A stretch of 64,000 bases of DNA from Membranipora membranacea (taxonomy: Eukaryota > Bryozoa > Gymnolaemata > Cheilostomatida > Membraniporidae). Under the pieces are notes generated by a model that had not been told where the DNA came from, made no database searches, and saw only the letters and a list, made by a program, of their open reading frames with translations. The stretch is from NCBI GenBank assembly GCA_914767715.1, contig OU612068.1:16864001-16928000 (forward strand), given 5' to 3'. This document shows positions 37,901 to 52,900 of this stretch, piece by piece (the first letter of the stretch is position 1; every line of letters starts with the position of its first letter). The position numbers and the translations under genes were made by a program.

Positions 37901-40900
37901 ATGAGTAACAGTTGCCTCCAAAAACAGTTTGAATTTCGATGATATATTTACTTCTGACAGTGTGAGAAAATATTGAAAATCCAGTAAAACAATTAATAGA
38001 AAATAATTGCCTGCCTATCTCCAGATAAAATGACTCAACAACCTGGCCCAACTTGACAGCCCAAACAAATTAAGGACGTGCCAAGTGCTAGATGAAGCCT
38101 TATAATATTTCCAAATGAGAGGTTAAAAAGTAGCCGATCAAAAGGGATATAGCCATAGACAAGACTACTTGTCTATGGCCTCCAGAGAAATAGTCTAGAG
38201 AAATAGCCATCACAAACCTTATGGTGTTAGTCTTGGGCAGTAAGCTCCACTTCTGAAGCATTTTCATGAGTTTGGTTTTGCCGCCCGTCCCGCTCTTGGC
38301 CTTCTTACCACCAAGGATTGTAGGTTGGTATCCGTCCACACTGTCCGTGTCGTCGGATACTTTATTTGTTATTTTTATCAGAGTTTTAGCAGTTCTGACT
38401 GCATAAGCACCTTCAGATTTATCTGATTTGTTCAGCATATCCCTGAATGCTGAAAACATAATAAATAAATACATATAATATAATAATATTTATGATAATA
38501 AATGTAATATATTATATAAGCGGTATAATAATATGACTTCTCCCATCACTACTGCAACCATTGTTGGAGGTGGGGTACCTGAAATTTTCTTACTAAGTCC
38601 TAGACCATCAGGGTGAAACTTCAACCTCACATTGCAGGTTACAGAAATGGAGCTAGGATCCGAGAGCCAAAAACTTCTGTCAAACATACACAGATCAGAG
38701 AGCAAGGCAGGTCTAATAGAATCTCATATTTGGATTCATTATAACCGCTGCAATCTGCATCATGCAGGCTAAGATGGTCTGATAGTTTAGGTGGATTTTG
38801 GCTGCTGTGGACTCTTTGTGACTGTTAATGATGGGTTAGTAGTTATGGCTTACCTAGCAGATTTGATTTGACTGTTATGGAGAGTAGTGTTGTACCACGT
38901 AACACTTCTAATGCTTTGCTGTGTGATATACTCTCAAAGTTGGTACCGTTGACCTCTAAAATTTGATCGCCACGCTTCAAGCCTCCGTCGTAGGCTTTGG
39001 AGGCCCTCTCCACATTGGAGATGAATATACCACAGTTCTGGTCTACACCACCTGAACAGAAACGGAAATCCTTATAAGTTTAACAAGATGTATGAATAGA
39101 GGTTTACAGACAGTCAAGTGTTTCAGCAGGAAACCAGTAAACCTGATTTAAATCCTGAATACAAATCACTATGCATCAGACAACCCTCATTGGTTGATAA
39201 CCAGAGAACTTTATGATAATGATTCCAAACATCTGCAGGTCTGGGGTCAACCAACGTGAGTTCTTAACACATCATGCATGTAAACTATTATGTATTACTA
39301 GTATTATATGCTTTACTGTGTAAAAATATATAGCGTTTACTGTATAATCTAAGTGGACCACATAGGATCAAGCTAAACATACTAGTGGCCACAATTTTAA
39401 TATTAAAGATTTACATCCTCATACAACAGGTGCAAGGATTACCATCCACTGAACTGTTAACTCAGGACTGAGGTGCATATGATCACAGAGTAAGGATATA
39501 TCCTAACTCTGTGATATAATGAACAGGATATGATGGGAGGCTGGAAGTCTAAGTAGAAGATTATTGGTCATTTTGTCAGATACAGGAAGGCCTTATTTAG
39601 CCACACCCTTGAGGAAAGTGAAATGATTAGTTTGACCCATCTACACAGGGATTATGAAGAACAAACTGCACTGATATCATATACTTGGAAGTTAGGTACT
39701 ATCCGTGCATGCATAGAGCGGAAAAGCGCTCTGATTCTTTAATAGGTAAAAAAAGGATTAAAGAGAAACCACAATACTTGAAATATCAAGAGTAATTAAT
39801 AACCTTATACTAGGAATTAAAAAATCATCATAGTAGTACTTTTATAATGATGCACTAGTAATAAATGTTTGAAACAGGTGAAGCTAGAGTAAGGTCGGAT
39901 TGCCTGTTCTAGTTTAAGAGCTCAAACTGTACCCAGGTTGCTGGTAGCGGCATTCCAAAATCAACCACCAACCACATCCCATCACTGATTGGGATGTTAT
40001 TGATAATAGAACGTCACTACATCCCAGTCAGTTATGGCGGTTAGTCAGTGGTTGATGATGGAATGCCACTAAGGACGTTGTCTGAGCGTTCAAACTATTA
40101 GCTCTGGTCATTCTCCTACCTGAGGCAAAGTTCTGTGTATTCCCACGCCATGGCGGTAACTTACCTAGTATTGAGAAGTGAAGTATCTCATCCCGAGTAG
40201 CTCTGGTAAGTGTGACTGACCGTGGCCGGGCCTTGGCTGCGCATGCTATGTGTAAAAACCTGAGGTGTGCCAACATTGACTGTAACAAACAGACAAAAAT
40301 ATATGAAGTATGACCAATGAGAACATACACCTTGTATTGCTTATCATGAGCTGTGTATGGCATCCATGACATTCACTCGCTTACAACAAAAACTTTTTTC
40401 AACTCAACATTTTTCAGGACTCAACTAATATTCTTGCAGTTAGTTTCTCCAACCAACATATACATATGAACAAAAGATGTTGTATATCTTTCCTTCAAAG
40501 CAAGTCTGTGGCCTTGTCTTGCTTGCAGTAAATACAGAATGGAAGTCAAGAGTGGCACTGCTCTACAGAGTACGCTGTGGCCTCACACAGTCATATATTA
40601 ACTTACATTAGCTTCCAGTGCAGATTCAAAGGCCTGTAGAAACTCTGTCATATCCATGTCGGATTCAAAGTCATTAAAGTGATTATTTACCCAGAGTAAA
40701 ACAACTCTGGTTATCCTCTCCCTGTAGGAGTCATTCTGAAACCACTTTATAAGTTTGTCAGCGATTTCCATAGGAGATTTTAGAAAGAGGCGGTATGTCA
40801 GCAAGAAATCCTGCAACAACAAAGAGATTTTGTTGATTTATGGTACATTGTTTATGAGCACACAAAATATAATACAGAGCTGATATAAACAACTGATGTT

Positions 40901-43900
40901 GGCTACATAAAAGGTCACAAAAACTAAATTTGGCACAAGGGGAATTTTACTAAAAATTCAAATTCTATCAAATGAGATGTCATATTATTTTGATGAGGTT
41001 CATACCCTACTATTCTTTTCAAATTTGCATTTTTCATTGCATCCCTGGGATGTATTTGTTTACAGCAGGGAAGTTGCTTAATGAAATTCAGGGTCTATTT
41101 CTCCCAAGAAGAGAAATCACTTCACGCAGCCTATCGTAGTTCTCGCTGTCAGCTACTAGTAAGTAAGAATATGTAATTCAAGTGCAATTCAGGCTTGTTC
41201 TATGAAGGTTACAACTAACTACAACTGCCGTTCAACACTCCCAAAAGACCAAATACTTAGAAAACCTGACTTACTTCATCGTAAGTCATGTCTATAGGTG
41301 ATCGATCCTCTATTAGATGTTTGATTAACCTGTCGGGTGTACCGCTGATAACGATGTCACCGTGTCGGGCTCCGTTATCTACTGTTCTATTCTCTGTAAC
41401 TAACACAACCTCACCGTTCTCCTCGTATTTAGTTGTGTTCTCTTCTCCCTGTTATAAAGGAGGTCAGTTATAAAGCATAGTCGTTGATGGTGCTCAGTTC
41501 ATTTAAAAATAACAGCTCCATTTCAATCACCATAGTTTAACCAGGGAGAATCAATTCTCCCTGGTCTAACTCGACCAACACCCACAATAAAACATTTTGC
41601 ATGGAATTCAGTTTGGACAGTTCCCTTAATTTTATCAACATGTACATAATTTTAGACAAGGACATATTTTTTAAATTCTTTCAGAATTTGTAGATGAAAG
41701 GAAATATCCCCCATCAGTCTGCCTTACTCTGAATGTAATTTATATCGGGCCATTAATTGGTATGGCTGAAATATGGTAGTAAAGCGAAAACTTAAACATG
41801 ACAAAGTTATTTAATTTATGACCTCAATTTAACAAAATTACTTAGATTTCCCTAATTTTCCCTAATTTGATGATTTGATCAAATCACTGGGAGCACCTTG
41901 TATCAACCCATGTCACAGTATCATCTCTGCGCAAGCTTTGTACTGCAACGACCTACCGCCCACAATTAAACTGTCTAAATGTAAGACACTGATCTGCATG
42001 ACCACTGAAGGGGTCAATACTCCAGTGTTTTCAAAATATAGAGTCAAAATTTTCCCATGGTCACCAATTATGTCAATAATTAGCATGATCTCTATTCAAC
42101 TTTTAGTCTCCACAATATATAAATGAGCCACTTACAAAAACATCACCAGAATAATCATCTTTCCAAAGAAAGAAATCAATCCCACCATGATTTTCCTCAA
42201 CTTGAATGTACCAAGTCTTGCTACATTCAAGAGTTATACAATATGCATATTAGCGGCCTGTCTTGTCAACAGTTCTCATTTCAATGTATGATCAAATTGG
42301 GTAAAAACTAGCCTGTCTTGACACACTTTGTTGTGGGGGGGGGGGGGAACAAAGATTGTCAAGACAGGCTAGGTACTACCCACTTTGATCGTACATTGAT
42401 ATGAGAGCTATTGACAAACTGCTCATCATCACACCCTGAGATGAGACTCCCTCACTTGAACGGCACATGGCAGATAAGCTAATTAATGGTTCTAAGCGTC
42501 GAACCCTCAAAACAGTGCCCTTGTTTCAAGATGAAATTATACGCCGCGGCACCTATATAGATCAGGTTATATGTTCCATCATAACATCCCCCTGTGAGCC
42601 AAGCACAAAGTTGTAAGCGCCTGAGATCCCCAGGTTAATTTTCATAAATAGACCAAAGTAGCGAGTCATAAGTCTAGACACTTGTCATATTATCCAATCA
42701 TAAAGGGGCTAACAAATATTCCACCCTGTTAATAATAACATCGATGCTCTCATGAGATGCATCTTATAAGATAGGACTTACAGCACTTAGAATATCATAG
42801 TAATTATCCTGTGCTATACACACAAACTGACAATCGTCCATCGTAGTCGTCATCACACCGCGGTGGTACTCCTTTTCTTTTGTCGGCTTGATGCCAAAGC
42901 TGAAATCAAATACCAAGCGTCTATTACCCACCGGGAATAACAAAACATTGTAATTTAATTGTAGTTTACACTATATGTTGTCTGACGTGGTCCGGCGATG
43001 AATATAGAAATAATTTCAATGAACAGTCAGCAACAATTTCTGTCCTCTAAGAATTTGACTTGTTTCAAAACTTTTTTGACCAAAAGACTTTATCTGACAT
43101 TCTCGTTGTATTCTCTCAAATTATCTGTTTCATGACATTTTTGACAAAAGACTTTTATGCTGTCACATATATAGATGATACGTTTCACTCACCTGTCACC
43201 CATGTCCAGCTTTTTGCAGGTCTCATCATCATAGCCGATCATGACCTGGCCGTTGAGTATGACTGACCATGAGTCTAGTTCCTCTCCATCGTTCATGACG
43301 ACAGTGCCGGCTCGCTCAACTACTGCGTACACCATCACAGCGCACAGGGCTCGACGGATAGCCATCGTCATGTTGGCAAAGGCCTGATAAAAACAAAAAT
43401 TAAAAGAATGACACACTGTGGAGCAGGTATGATGCTGGCAAGCTATGCATTTCTTCAACATGCATGAATCTTGTTTTCAAGACTTGTTGGTAAAGTTTTC
43501 TTGAAAATACACGTAGGCATGATGTTGAATTGACAGCTGCAAAATACTCAATGGAGATAAGTTTGACCATGCTGACTTTTTAACGAAAAAGGAGATGTGG
43601 AACACACTCTGACGTATTCTGTTGTAGAATTAAATTGCGGAATATACCAATGAGTCACCACACATGATAATGTGTACCCTGTACTACTTGGCAAGCTGTG
43701 CTCAAAACTGAGCTTGATGTGAAAACCTGGGAGGTGTGTTAGTCAGACTTTTTATTACTATTGCATTATAAATTTTGATAAATAGCTTCCATTTTTGGCA
43801 ATTGGGAGCCATTGGATTTAATCCTCATACTAGTCATGAAGTGGGAAGAAGGAACTAAACAGGTTCTATCTACTATCATTGCAGCGAAAAGGTAGACCTA

Positions 43901-46900
43901 GGCCAGTCACAGCCAGTATGAGATCATGTTCTTTTTCTGATGATAGGTGTGTGATTTCTGTGTGGATATTGAGCACAGTTAATGTGAGGCTTACACCAAG
44001 GAGTTCGAGTCTCTTATAACTCTTTATAACTCTTTATAACTCCTTGCTTACACTAAGGCCAAAATTACTTGAACATAACCTGTTATTTACTGCTGCATAT
44101 GAAAAACTACCAGTGCAGTGGTCTTTGATGAGATGATCCCTACTCTCAAAAGATAATCCATGATTGAGACAACATAACACTCTGACTATACCATTACTAA
44201 CTGTAAATCTCCCCATCCTTCTCCGGTAGCTATATTCTGCCACTAACTGTCCTTCATGACAGGAAGTGCAGTGTACCTGCGGGATTGAGGAGGATTATCT
44301 CAGTCAAAATTTACCTTAATCACCTTAATCCTTACCAATAATCATTGCCCTCCAAAGCTCCTATATAGTGAGCACTTACAGGTAGGTCTCCTATATTGGG
44401 TGAACTTACAGTTAGGTCTCCTATTTAGTGTGAACTTACAGGTAGGTTTTGTAGAAATTCGAGGAGGATCTCGATGTCATCCTCAGTTCTCTCATCTGGA
44501 TTCTTCTCCAGACACTCTCTGGCAGAATCCACATCTGTAATGGCCTGTAAGGGTAGGAGAACAAAGGTGACGTGAGAGAAACATACTTTTAAAGCAACAA
44601 TCACTATGATTTGTCTTGTCTTATGTGGGGAGAAGGTAGTGGTATGAGACTGTACTCTCCTGGAAACTGTTGATTGGCAGGTAGAATGGAAGTTCTCAAA
44701 GACCCCCAATCACTATGGTTATTGTACACATTATGTATGTAACTAAGATAGTAGGCCTAAATGCAGTTTAATTGTTAGCTATAGACCTGATCAATGATTG
44801 ATAAATTTGACAACAAAGAACAGCCCAAAAACGAAAACTTTATTCTTTCCACCTTAATCTTGCTTGGCACCTGTGTTTACCTTGGTCTGGTTCCGCCTCT
44901 ACCTGAAATCTAAAACCCATCCCTACGCCAGCCTGGGAATGTGATATATGTCCGCAGGGCGAGAGCTATGTATGATTGATGGAACATTTTTGAATAATAA
45001 GCCCAAAGATTACAGCCTTCATAGGCTAAACTCGACATGAACCAAACATCTATTTAGGTGACTCAAGATAATTTGAAGGCACAGCCACCCTGCCTTGGCT
45101 GTTTTTTAACCCATCAATGCCCTGACTAATCTCAGTACTAATCTCTATACAAGCTAGTTGGTAACCTCAGGCCAAAATCTCCAAATGCATAAATCACTCT
45201 AGTTGATTGGATAAGATGTGCAGAGCATGGCACATTTGCTCACAACCTTTACTTCCAAGAGGAAGAAAGATCTCTAATGATCTGTTGCCTATGAGCAAAC
45301 TAGATTGTTGCACAACACCCTTTCCTCAAATTATTCAATTTACATAAAGCGCAATTATCATAAGTCAGGTTTTGTGTGAGGAAGAAATGCAAAAGGTCAA
45401 AATCTTGATAATTGTCAGACCAATTTCACTTCTCTATACCACAGAGTATATCCTTACTCTGTGTCTATATCCAAACAGCGAAAGGGATTCTCCCTGGTTC
45501 TACCGCTTTTGGATGTAACTCCACTGCTATAAGTGTCCTTTCCTTCAGAGTACAACCTGTTATTGCCCCCAACCAGTAACCAAAACATTCGGCAGAGATG
45601 CATTAATAATTTCATCCTCTCAACTTACTAAGACCTAAGATCTACGAACTAAGAACTAAAATACCATAACCTAAGAACCAAGACTACCGTAACCTTATAA
45701 CTAAGCCTATCATGGCCCACTCACCGATTCAGCTCCATAATCAGCGTCGTCGTCCGAGTCTATAAGACTAGAGTCATGGTTAGTGTGCTCTCCATCACCT
45801 GAGTATATGGAGGAGGAGGTATCGGAGGCTCGTGAGCTTCTTTTATAGTGTGCCTGTAGATCGGCTTGTGCTGTATTACTGCGCGCCTGTGCAGTTATAG
45901 GCTTGTGATCAGAATCTACTGATACTGGGAGCTGTAAAAGAGAAAAAGTTATAAGAACAAGCGGAAGACATGGAAATAGGAGAATACATTCAAGTTTGAT
46001 TGTTAACTTGTGTGAACTTTAGCTACAGTGGAGGTTGTTGACTTTGTTATTTTGAGGTCCCTTTTCTGATTCAGGACACAACAGGGCTAAACCACAGTTC
46101 TCACCAGCCTGACCTGTTCTCTGCTTAATTATTCTACATAGTAGCTTGTCTTAGACAGCCATATCCCTCATAATGTATGCTGTGCATATTGATTAATTGC
46201 TGTATATTATTATTATTATGCAACACCCAAAACAAGATATCGGCAACATGGGAATAAGAGTACTTTTGTTTTTTTGAGGTTGAGCTTCTCTGGGAAATGT
46301 TTTTTCTGTGTACAGATATAATTACGGTTTCGGGTAAAAGTTGCAACATGCTTAGCTAGATAGGTACATAATTTCTGTGGGTGGCAGCAGGGAGCTATCA
46401 CAAGCACATATGAGACAGGACAGTTTATATCATGAGCTGATTTTTGTTGGAAGAATGCTTTCTTTTGGTGGGCAGCATGCCACAACTTGATGAAAAATCC
46501 TAATTGGAAATTGCATGCTGGGATGGAATGCTGAGATGGTTGGTGGGGTTTGAGACATGCAGTCTGCCAGTGATGTAAGATCTAAGCCTATGAGGTTATT
46601 CCATGATGCCAAAGACTATGATGCTGTGATCAACGAGCAATTCCCAGCACAGGTCAACTTGGTAGATGACATGTTTCCGATTATTATTAATTTCACTGTC
46701 TTGGGAATTCAACTGTATGTTGCATTCTGGTATACTGTTCATTCAATGGGTTTGTGACTGTGTTGTGATTCTTTCGAATAGTTGTGTTAATGAAAGCACT
46801 ACCTGGTAACTTGGTTGAATCATAGTGATGGGAATGTGGTGGAGAAGGGTGATGTCATGCTGGAACATCCATAGCAATGAGCTTGAATAAAATATTTTGT

Positions 46901-49900
46901 CAATGAGAATGTAACAGGAAGAGCAAACTTGATATAATAACAGCCCTCGGGACCTCAGGAAGTATGAACTGACCATAAAACAGGAATTTGTTCCAACCAC
47001 CATCCTAATTCTGTTAACCACAGAGTTTTCTTGAAGGTGAAGGAGAATCTTGATGAACCAAATGAACCTCCTTTTGAAAGATAACTGTAAAAGTTGAGTG
47101 CTTAAATAGTTAACTGACTGATAAGAGGAAGGAAGTGGAGACCCACACTCCTCAATAATCGGGAATGTTTGCCCCTTGTTATGTCAAGGAGGAAGAGCAC
47201 CTGTAACTTCTTGGTTAAATGTACAGTACAATCTACAGTGATACATCTTTCTGAGTAACAAGTTCTCACCATAACAAATCTACCCTCCTTATTCAATGCC
47301 CAGTACTCATACTCGTTCTCCAAAGCTATCATGGCGGTCATAGTGACTATTGTCGGTAGAGAAAATCCAGTCTGCAGAACTTCTTATAATCCTTTACATG
47401 ACCCGAAGTAAGATGTAATCCATAAGACAAACTCCAAGAGAGTAAAGTGGTAACCCTCAGTGAAAGACGCTCAGCATAAGTGTTGAGGCTCAAAGCTCTG
47501 TCTAGGTAATCCTGGTTCAGCCGCAGTCAGTCCAGTCGACTCACAAGCTTCTAGTCAGGTATTATAGTAAGTAAAAACCAGCCACTTATCAAAATAACCA
47601 CTCTGACATGAATATATCAAATCAATCATGCAAATGAGATACACCTCAGTAATCCATCCCTCGGAGTTTCGAAAACCAACACAAACTGTCAATATAGTAG
47701 AGAGTTGAGCTGAGACGTAAAAATGCAGCTAGCTATGTGTAGCCATGGTTATGAGATTGATGGCAATCACCAAGAGGTCTATATTCTCTCCGCCTCTGTC
47801 AGGTCAACAACAAGACAGGTAACTACAGAATAACATGGTAACGCAACTGCTAAATGATGTAAACATATACTACAACATGTAGGACATTAATTCTAATGTA
47901 TCGATTGCTGTTGACAACTATATTGCTGCCAAGTTTGGTGTCAATGCCCATCCAACTATCACACACAAATCAGCCAATCGAAGCGCTTTACCATAGTGTC
48001 TATGATCTACAAACAGGCTATACCAACCAACAGAAGCGACATCGGGGCTTTGGCAAAACAAAAATGACGTAAATCTCTCGATGAATCAAATCATTCGGCC
48101 ACCCATGGGAGTGGCAGTATCAATGCTGCTGCGGCAGCGCATTGATATAACTGAATACTAATATTACCTCATAAGAATATTGTTTGCGAGATTTCTTGAA
48201 TCTAGATCTCCTTTCTGCTGCTGGTGAAGGCTGCTGATAAAAGTCTATGATACTCGGTCGCTGCTTTAATCCATGATTGTGTATCCAATTAGATCTGGGA
48301 GAACCAGTGGTGCCAACAGTGTGATACATTTTTAGTTATCCTTAGTGGAGTCCTGAATCCATTCTATCCACTAACAGAACACTGAATTATTTTTAGGCTC
48401 GGGCTAGATTGAGACCACACTATGCGCTTAGAAGGATGTTTCTACTCCTCCCAGTTGAGGTCTATACGTAAAGGTGAAGCTAGGAGAGCTGTGCTGCGCT
48501 GTGGTAACGTATCATTATTTGATCTCACAGATAATGACATACACCCAAACCCATCGCATCAAAACTAAACGACAAGTTATTTTAATCAGAGGGTCCAACG
48601 CACATAGGATAGAGCATACATACCAATTATGTGCACAGGATGCATATTATATTCCATTGCAACAACCCTCCCCCAGCACGTAGCGGACGCAAGTCAACAC
48701 ACAATCTCCATCAGTATAATGCTGCTAATAATGTAACATAATATACCTTGGCTTCAATATTACTAGCCTAACTTCTGAGAAAGAATCAAAGATGATTCAA
48801 TTTTGTAAAAGCTCACTGAACTTATAGCTCTAAACCACCAATTTAGCTCGTAAGTGTCAGCTTTATTAACCTTGACGCAGCTTCAATACACCAAAATAAC
48901 CATGGTCCAATTTACTCTGAGGACAAGCCAAATATGTGTCTCTATGTTGTTACATCATCTGAGAGCCTATCACTGAACAACAGCTATGATCAGTGTGAAA
49001 ACAACAACGTTATAACCAGGTACCCAGCAACAACGGGTATTGTCTTCCCTCTTATGAGGTGGGATCGCCGCATTTATGTAGATATCCTCAACCTACCTGG
49101 GGGAATTATGAATAACTCGATAAATATTTATGAGTGAGAGTGACACAGAGATTTTTCACCGATTCACACGCCGCACAAATTGCGTAAGCACCGGTGAGGT
49201 TACATGTGGCTTGACTTTTTTTATCATGACTGATTTTCTGATAGCAAGTAAACATTTCCAATATGAAGATAAACACATATTTTCATAGTGAACTCTTGTC
49301 GACTTGTTGGCATGACACTGCCCTTGTTGACAACCCACTACATCAACATAAAATCACAAAAAAGAGGTCTTCATTTTTTATGACAGAACTGCTCCAACCT
49401 GGTTATAAAAACAACAACATATTTGGAGCCTTGACAAAATCAAAGATTGAAATGTCACATTTCTTCTTAAACAACATCAAGCTAGTTGTAGACTGGAGAC
49501 AAAATCATAACGGCTCATAATCACCGATATACAATCAGAACTCTGAACCCAATGGAAAAAATACTGAACTGTCACTATGGAGTTTACAAAAGTAACAGCC
49601 ACCATCATAATCTGGTTGAAAGACAGTGATAAACACAGCGAAGTTAATGTCATTACATGCAGAAAATTACGTGTCAGGGCACCATTTGAAACGAGTGAGT
49701 TTTCAACATGCTACAATCTTCACGAGGTATGGGATGACAAGTAGCCATGCAAAATAATATCACAATAAATCCGAATAAAATTGTGGAGAAATATATTTGA
49801 AGAGGAGTTGTCTGTACTTCGTGGTCTTGCCATAAGGAGAGAGGAGAACTCCTAATTTGCAACAAGTTTTTTTTATACATAACAACAGGACAATCACAAA

Positions 49901-52900
49901 TACATTGTCTATACGAGCACATACTCTGTGAGCAAGACAGCTACTGCTATAGCTAAAAGACTTAAGGGGAATCGGGTGGGATGCAATGCAGCACAAGCAC
50001 AATAAAAACAGCTGCGAAACGCCACAGAACTAAGTGGGTTTATAGAGAGATAGAAAGAGAGGAAAATGAACTGACCCTGTGTTGGCGAGTTACTCTATGG
50101 TGGTGATGATGGTGATGGTTACCACCACCTGAGTAAGATGAGTGCGAGGCGTGATCGATAGAGAGAATTCTCTCTAAATTAGTAGCGGAGTTTGACCGCC
50201 GATGTCTTTGATTGGTTGGCTCTGTTTCCACCTGGAGTTAGTGAATGAGAATTCGATGTTATATGAAGCTCAGTGATGGTAACAATATATTAGAACTGAC
50301 ATTCCACTTAGTTATGATTTTGTATCTGTTAAAATCGTGCACACTACATTTGCTCATTTCAAGCTATCATGAAAATATACTATGTAAATATGAAAAAATA
50401 TAGGTAAAAAATTTAACCTCAGTATGGCCTACTTTTTTAAGCACAATGATCATCAAAATTGTTGACGGGATAACAAATTTCTGTTCACATTGTTTCAGGA
50501 CAAACATATCATAGAGTGGATTAAGATAAAACTACAAATCCTACTCGTAAGGTAAGGTTTATTGTAGAAGGAAATGATAACTGCTCGACTAATCTGGATT
50601 AGCGAGTAGATAACTATGCGTCACTAATGTTGTCACCCTTGGAATAGAGAGGTGCTACCTTTTCTGAAGATGAAAGTTTGTGGGTCATTAAGGAATTTTT
50701 GTAAAATAAATAAAGCTTGACCATTGACGCTAAGATGAACAGGCGGATAATGTGTCAGAACTTCATTAGCCTTCCTGCTTGAGGCCAGTTTCAGTTATAT
50801 CGAGAATTTGAGCAACTTATATCTTCATTCTATAGTCTTGTCTAGTACAGTCTTGAGACTATAAAATGAAGGTCATCTTTTCAAGCCTCAAGGGGCCCAT
50901 CAAATACGATTCAATTTAGAAAACATCTTAATTTAGTTACATGAGAATGAATTGTGATAGGGCCAAGGGGAATGAAACATGTTAGCTGAATATCCCAGAA
51001 TAAACTGCATGTCATAGGTTAGCGTGTTAATTATTGTCCTGTCAGGCAAAATCACATTTTTTTGTCATAACAGTATATTGACATGGAGGTTCAAAAGGAG
51101 TACTTTGGTAAAAAAAAACTATCTGCCCTATGGGAGTGAAAATTGGCTAGAGCTATAGGAAGCTAGCTAGTTTGGGGGTGACTTTATGTTCGCTAGCAGA
51201 GGTGGAAGTTTTTATAACGGTTTAGTAAAAGCTATATACCCATAAATTTTGCTATTTCAAACCTTGGCAATCTGTTCCCCCTGTGAATATAATTTCCTCC
51301 CCCAGGGTACAGATTAAATTTAATCTAATCTCAGAAACCAGGTGAGCTGTTGGCGGCTTCAATTCTTTTTTTGACACATCAAAAAACAAAATTTACAATT
51401 GTCAAGACACCGCCCCAGATTTGGCAACTGAAGATTGTGCCAACCTGGCAACTTTCTGACCCAGACGTTGAGAGTTTAAAGAGAAAATCCAGGTGATTCA
51501 TGACCTCTCGTAAATAACCAATAACCAAATTTATCGACAGATTTAGTAGGCCAGCAATGTAACCACCTTAAATTCCTCTATGACAATAAATCCCCTCAAT
51601 AATGATTTATTGGTGAGGATCGCCATCCTAAAAAAACCACCTGTTTTGGGAATCACACTGACAGGCATGATTATCTGATTATCGCATCTTATACCCTGGT
51701 TAATTTCGCTGTTCAAGCCAATTTTTATTATCTGTTGTAAGGTTTCACTGTTAGATGGTGCAACTGATATGATCAGTTAACACCCCTAATATCTATCACA
51801 CCCCTTCTATCACCCCCAACAAAAAATTTAAATCACTTAGCATGGCATCTTGATGTGTTGTTAATTCAGCAACCACCTAATTAATTTTAGTCAAAAATGT
51901 GTCGTTTTGTTGGTTTTAGATGCATAGCTCAAGCCATGCCATGGTGGTGAAGATACAGCAATCCATCATGCATCTCTCGCCCCCATCATGAGCATGATAG
52001 TTTGCAACACAAGATATTGAGAATGTTGAGCATCAAAATGTACCAGTTGAAAGGTCATTGTCGGAATTGAGAAGATATATCTCTATGCAACAATCTTGTT
52101 GTGCAAGTCAGACAAAACAGATACACTTTTAGGTATGGGAGCAGGAAAAACTGGACTTCTCTGTTGTATAATAAGTGTGGCCCTTAGGCTTTTTTCTAGT
52201 TCCACATCTTGGCTAATTGAAAAAAGGTTGAGGCAAAAATAGCGCAAGGAAGTCCTACCCAATAGCCAGAGTTAAATATAATGTGTTTTTAATAATAGTT
52301 TTACAAAGACATCAGTCTAAACCTTACCACAATCATCTCGGATGGCTCCAAAATAAGGCAGTCATTTATCCTTCTTCCATTCGCCGAATTTGGCTTCCCA
52401 AAACTGTAAAAATAGAATCGTCAGTTCAATAACAATAATAACAATAATAGCACAACAATCAAGGTTTACAAAGAGACAGTCTTTTTGAGCAATTGTTTCA
52501 CAGCTCTGTTGGATTCTTCAACAGTTTTTTAACTGCGAAATTTAATTAAGTGGGTTTTGCAGACAAAAAATATTGTACTGAATTTAACCAAACATGACCA
52601 TTTCATTTCCCTTTTATTTTTGTTTTTCATGTGCGTTTTAACTGTTCATAAAAGCCACTTTTGGTTGAAGGTTGTATGGAAAAGGTCACCATGAGTTGAG
52701 ACTTAGGATGACTTGTTATTTTTCATATCATGCATTGAGTAACCATCATCAAATTTGCATAGAGAAACCTTGGAGTTGAAGAGATCTCAATGGTTGTGAC
52801 GTAGGAGTTATGTTTTGGCTGTTATTGGTTTTCTCAATGACAGTTTATTACCACAGGCAAAACAATTACCACCCGGTCATCAAACCAAGTTGTATAGTAA

